A stretch of DNA of 18,774 nt from an uncultured Eisenbergiella sp. GTDB lineage: Bacteria; Bacillota; Clostridia; Lachnospirales; Lachnospiraceae. The position numbers and the translations under genes are program-made. Below, one piece after another: positions 16,298-18,774 of this stretch. Below the pieces are notes generated by a model. That model had not been told where the DNA came from. It saw only the letters and a program-made list of their open reading frames with translations, and searched no databases. Position 1 is the first letter of the stretch, and each line of letters begins with the position of its first letter. The DNA is taken from contig CANQTI010000011.1 of the NCBI GenBank assembly GCA_947626725.1, positions 1-18,774 on the forward strand. Reading direction: 5' to 3'.

Positions 16298-18211
16298 TTA
16301 TCCGCAGGGTATCAGCATGGGCGCGAACACGCCTCCCTGTACGCTGCGCCCAATAAAATGCACATAACATCCGCTTTCCGTGTCATACCAGTCAGAGAAA
16401 GGAACCCGCGTGGAGGTTTCCCGCAGATACCGCGCGACCGGCTCCAGAAAGCTCTTCCTCATCTCCCGCTCCTGCGCCAATGCAGCGATCCAGCAAAGCC
16501 AGTCCGATTTCGTATAAGCTGCCCTGGAGTCAAGCGGCAGTCCATATTTCCGTATCCTGGGCAGATAGCTTTCCAGTTCAGCCCTGTAAAATTCCTCAGT
16601 GAAAAGCCCCAGCCCCAACACCTTATCCCACAAAAGATTGTATTTCATACTCCAGCCGTCTCCCTGCAGCGTAAGGGGCGTATTGCCGGAGCAACCGATC
16701 TTTTCCTGCAGTCTGAGCGCCATCGCACGGGCCCGGTCCCTCCAGGCTTCCTTTTCAAACAGGAGGCCATAACACGCCACTCCCATAACTGCTTTCATGG
16801 CGAGATTGACATTATGGGCCAGATGACCTGCGAAATCGTCCGTGCAAAGCTGCTCCCCCGGGTCCTCTCCGCAGTCCGCCAGGTATGCTGCCCATCGCTC
16901 AAGAGTGTTCTGATGGGCATAGGCCAGTCCCCTGTCCGCTCCCAAAGCCGCTGCCGCCGCCAGCATGACCAGCATATTGCCGCTCTCCTCTACCGGCATC
17001 TGGTAATGGGGATTATAGATTCCCTGACCCGCCGGGCAGGAATAGACGGGCGGATAAACGATCCCGCTGGGGTACCGGCGATATGCGGCGTAGACCTGCC
17101 CTGTGGCGTGGGGATAACAGCCCACATCATGCGGCGCAAAACCGAATTCCCAGACCGGCATTTCGGCAAATTCCAGGAGCGGACGGCACAGGGCATTCAC
17201 CAGTTCCGGATTATATTTCAAAAACAGCGGTGTGGACGGATAACAGACGTCTGTAGTTCCTATGCAGCCGTTGGAATCATTCTCTTTGGGAAGCAGTGCC
17301 ATATGCCCTTCCGGCGTGGATATCAGCTTATGGGCCGCCATCGTATGCCGCCATGCGGCCGCAGTGATCCTGGCATATTCTTTTCCCGCTGCCCGCACGG
17401 AATCATTTTCAATGCGCTCATCCCATTCTCCGCATCGTTCCAGAAGAGTATCGAAGGAGTCCTCAGCAAACCGAATCGCATCCCTGATCTGTGCCCCATT
17501 GCGGCAATACCACGCCTTGCACGGGGAACCGAAATAATCAATGGACGCGATATCATCATAAGCGATAACGATGCGAAGCACCGCCTCTTTTTCCAAAACG
17601 CCGGACCAGGAAAAGGCCAGCCCGTCATCGTCGGGAGCCACCGTTCCCCTGTCCGCGCACAGATACAGGTACCCCCAGTCAATTGTAATACGATCTCCTG
17701 CGTGGCAGAGCGGTCTTTGCGTTTTCTGACCGCACAGGGCTGTCTGCCAGCCGTTATAGATAAACTGATCCGAGGTAAGCTCCGGCCTGACTTCCCCGTC
17801 ATAACAAAAGCTGTCCGACAGGTGCAGCCGCACAGATACCTCCTGCAGCTTTTCCAAAGACGTATGCAGCCGCAGAGATACCAGCGTCAGCGGCATGCTC
17901 ATCACATCGGGATCATCCGGAAAGGCGGGCGAAGCAAAATCCACATCTAAACTGACATCGTCACAGGTCAGGGAAAATTTCGTCTGTGTGGCCGTGATTC
18001 GCTGCTCTGTAAGACATGAATTTCCTTCCGTTTTCCCAAGAAAACGGACTGAATCACCATTTACCGTCAAAAATCCGTCCATGGCCTTTTTCGCGCCGCT
18101 CCAATGGACAGTTTCTGCACCATCCACCCGGTCCGCAGGAACCCAGATGGAAAGATAGGGATCCATGGTAATGAGCGGAATTGCCGGCAATCTGTCAAAT
18201 ATCTGACTCAT
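16298..18211 (-). CDS. DUF4965/DUF1793 protein, glutaminase A-like, (alpha/alpha)6 type
   Basis: A 637-residue protein of the family named after fungal glutaminase GtaA. The N-terminal beta-rich part opens with RLPAIPLITMDPYLSIW, followed by the central DUF4965 region with LLPKENDSNGCIGTTDVCYPS (about 307-325) and APHDVGCYPHATGQVY (359-374). The C-terminal part has MPVEESGNMLVMLAA (405-419) and QLCTDDFAGHLAHNVNLAMKA (454-474), all family hallmarks. No signal peptide is seen, unlike the secreted fungal enzymes. The fold resembles glycoside hydrolases, and in bacteria these genes often stand in sugar loci, so a glycan-active role is at least as likely as glutaminase; this is inference. The ATG has AAAGGA six bases upstream plus GGAGGAG. 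It has its own promoter and is followed, with no clear terminator, by the transporter promoter. Confidence 0.87.
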   Translation of the reverse strand: MSQIFDRLPAIPLITMDPYLSIWVPADRVDGAETVHWSGAKKAMDGFLTVNGDSVRFLGKTEGNSCLTEQRITATQTKFSLTCDDVSLDVDFASPAFPDDPDVMSMPLTLVSLRLHTSLEKLQEVSVRLHLSDSFCYDGEVRPELTSDQFIYNGWQTALCGQKTQRPLCHAGDRITIDWGYLYLCADRGTVAPDDDGLAFSWSGVLEKEAVLRIVIAYDDIASIDYFGSPCKAWYCRNGAQIRDAIRFAEDSFDTLLERCGEWDERIENDSVRAAGKEYARITAAAWRHTMAAHKLISTPEGHMALLPKENDSNGCIGTTDVCYPSTPLFLKYNPELVNALCRPLLEFAEMPVWEFGFAPHDVGCYPHATGQVYAAYRRYPSGIVYPPVYSCPAGQGIYNPHYQMPVEESGNMLVMLAAAAALGADRGLAYAHQNTLERWAAYLADCGEDPGEQLCTDDFAGHLAHNVNLAMKAVMGVACYGLLFEKEAWRDRARAMALRLQEKIGCSGNTPLTLQGDGWSMKYNLLWDKVLGLGLFTEEFYRAELESYLPRIRKYGLPLDSRAAYTKSDWLCWIAALAQEREMRKSFLEPVARYLRETSTRVPFSDWYDTESGCYVHFIGRSVQGGVFAPMLIPCG

Positions 18212-18258
18212 ATTTATCCTTTCTCCTCCTGCAAAAAAGATTTTCCAGTTTCATTTCG

Positions 18259-18287
18259 ATTATATTTGCATGGAACTCCGTTCACAA
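18259..18287 (-). promoter_or_regulatory. Promoter of the DUF4965 gene
   Basis: On the minus strand TTGTGA (18282-18287, four of six matches) and a perfect TATAAT (18259-18264) are 17 bp apart. Initiation near 18252 would leave a leader of about 40 bases. The weaker -35 fits an activator-dependent promoter, and the shared element abuts it upstream. Confidence 0.7.
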
Positions 18288-18311
18288 GAAGCAATTTTAA
18301 AGATACCGCGT
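18288..18311 (-). promoter_or_regulatory. Candidate activator site, copy 1, at the DUF4965 promoter
   Basis: A 24-bp element with minus-strand core GTATCTTTAAAATTGCTTC lies immediately upstream of the -35 box. It agrees with the copy at 16232-16255 at 20 of 24 positions, in the same position relative to the promoter. It is the likely site of the island's AraC regulator or of another shared activator. Confidence 0.6.
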
Positions 18312-18430
18312 CCATTTTTACAGGATCCCGCGAGAAAAAAAGAACCCGAAAAATTCCTTCTCCTTTGCCGAAAGAGGGCCAAAAGAAAACAAACTTTTCA
18401 GGTTCCATGTAGGACACAAAGCGTCCTCCG

Positions 18431-18774
18431 TTATCCAACCGGATTTTTCAGCCGCAGACGCAGATCCTTGAAAAAAATCTTCATCATCTGGCTGCATTCT
18501 GCCTCCAACACCCCGCGGCAAACCTTCGCCTGATGGTTGAACGCGGGTTCTTCCAGCAGATTGTAAACGGATCCGGCGCACCCGGCTTTGGCGTTCATAC
18601 AGCCAATGAAAACCTCCGGGATTCTGGCCTGCACGATGGCCCCGGCGCACATCTGGCAGGGCTCCAGCGTCACGTACAGCGCGCAGTCCTCCAGCCGCCA
18701 GTCGCCCAGCGCCCGACAGGCCTTTCGAATCGCGGTGATCTCCGCATGGGCCAGCGTACTTTTGTCCGTGTTGC
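18431..18774 (-). CDS. tadA: tRNA-specific adenosine deaminase TadA, 3' part
   Basis: TadA converts adenosine 34 to inosine in tRNA-Arg(ACG). The gene runs off the right edge; 113 complete codons are present. The zinc and catalytic motif HAEI lies near the beginning of the visible part (after NTDKSTLA) and the second zinc motif PCQMCAGA follows YVTLE, exactly as in the family. The C terminus (AGSVYNLL..., FNHQAKVCRGVLEAECSQMM, FFKDLRLRLK) is also typical, so the gene appears intact here. It ends with TAA, about 220 bp before the DUF4965 ATG. In many Firmicutes it lies just upstream of the SRP RNA gene and dnaX; here the sugar island intervenes. Confidence 0.95.
   Translation of the reverse strand, partial: NTDKSTLAHAEITAIRKACRALGDWRLEDCALYVTLEPCQMCAGAIVQARIPEVFIGCMNAKAGCAGSVYNLLEEPAFNHQAKVCRGVLEAECSQMMKIFFKDLRLRLKNPVG

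Noticed and set aside
16358..17950. Long plus-strand ORF of 530 codons
   Set aside because: It is antisense to the DUF4965 gene, has no ribosome site or recognisable domain, and is rich in Arg, His and Pro as expected of a shadow frame.
18214..18438. A 74-codon ORF filling the tadA-DUF4965 gap
   Set aside because: It needs a TTG start overlapping the tadA stop or an ATG with a distant ribosome site, and it runs through the -35/-10 promoter and shared element. No family is recognisable.

Overview
The window looks like chromosomal DNA from a Clostridia (Firmicutes) bacterium, most likely a gut Lachnospiraceae relative. The signs are strong AGGAGG-type ribosome sites, the large Bacillus/Clostridia form of SRP RNA, a LplB/YtcP/YtcQ-type sugar ABC transporter without its own ATPase, and a YesN-like membrane AraC regulator. 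Every supported gene lies on the minus strand, so transcription runs from high to low coordinates. The assignment to a lineage is an inference from gene families, not from a marker phylogeny.

Layout in the direction of transcription. The right edge holds the 3' part of tadA (tRNA adenosine deaminase, 18431-18774). From 18211 down to 2206 lies a carbohydrate-use island of about 16 kb: a DUF4965/glutaminase-A-like protein, two ABC permeases, a solute-binding lipoprotein, an AraC-family membrane sensor-regulator, a GH116 glycosidase, a sialidase-fold (BNR repeat) protein, a KDPG/KDPGal-type aldolase, a 2-keto-3-deoxygalactonokinase, an MBL-fold hydrolase and an MFS transporter. Next come the SRP RNA gene (about 1813-2079) with its own near-consensus promoter and terminator, two tiny overlapping membrane ORFs (1400-1590), and a radical SAM protein of the PflX type (164-1336) carrying an unusual in-frame 48-bp repeat insertion. 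The left edge has hairpins and a possible promoter for the next gene.

How the genes fit together (inference). The lipoprotein and permeases would import an oligosaccharide. The GH116, sialidase-fold and DUF4965 proteins have no visible signal peptide and would act in the cytoplasm. The kinase and aldolase would turn a 2-keto-3-deoxy sugar acid into pyruvate and glyceraldehyde 3-phosphate. No sugar-acid dehydratase or sugar dehydrogenase is encoded here. The MBL protein may be a lactonase or other hydrolase of the same route, and the MFS protein may carry an acidic sugar.

Regulation. Two sigma-A-type promoters, one before the DUF4965 gene and one before the first permease, share a 24-bp element (20/24 identical) placed directly against the -35 box. 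It is a good candidate operator for the island's AraC regulator. A 32-bp imperfect palindrome precedes the lipoprotein gene, and GC-rich hairpins lie on both sides of the regulator gene.

The most notable genomic point is that tadA and the SRP RNA gene, commonly neighbours upstream of dnaX in Firmicutes, are here separated by the whole sugar island.
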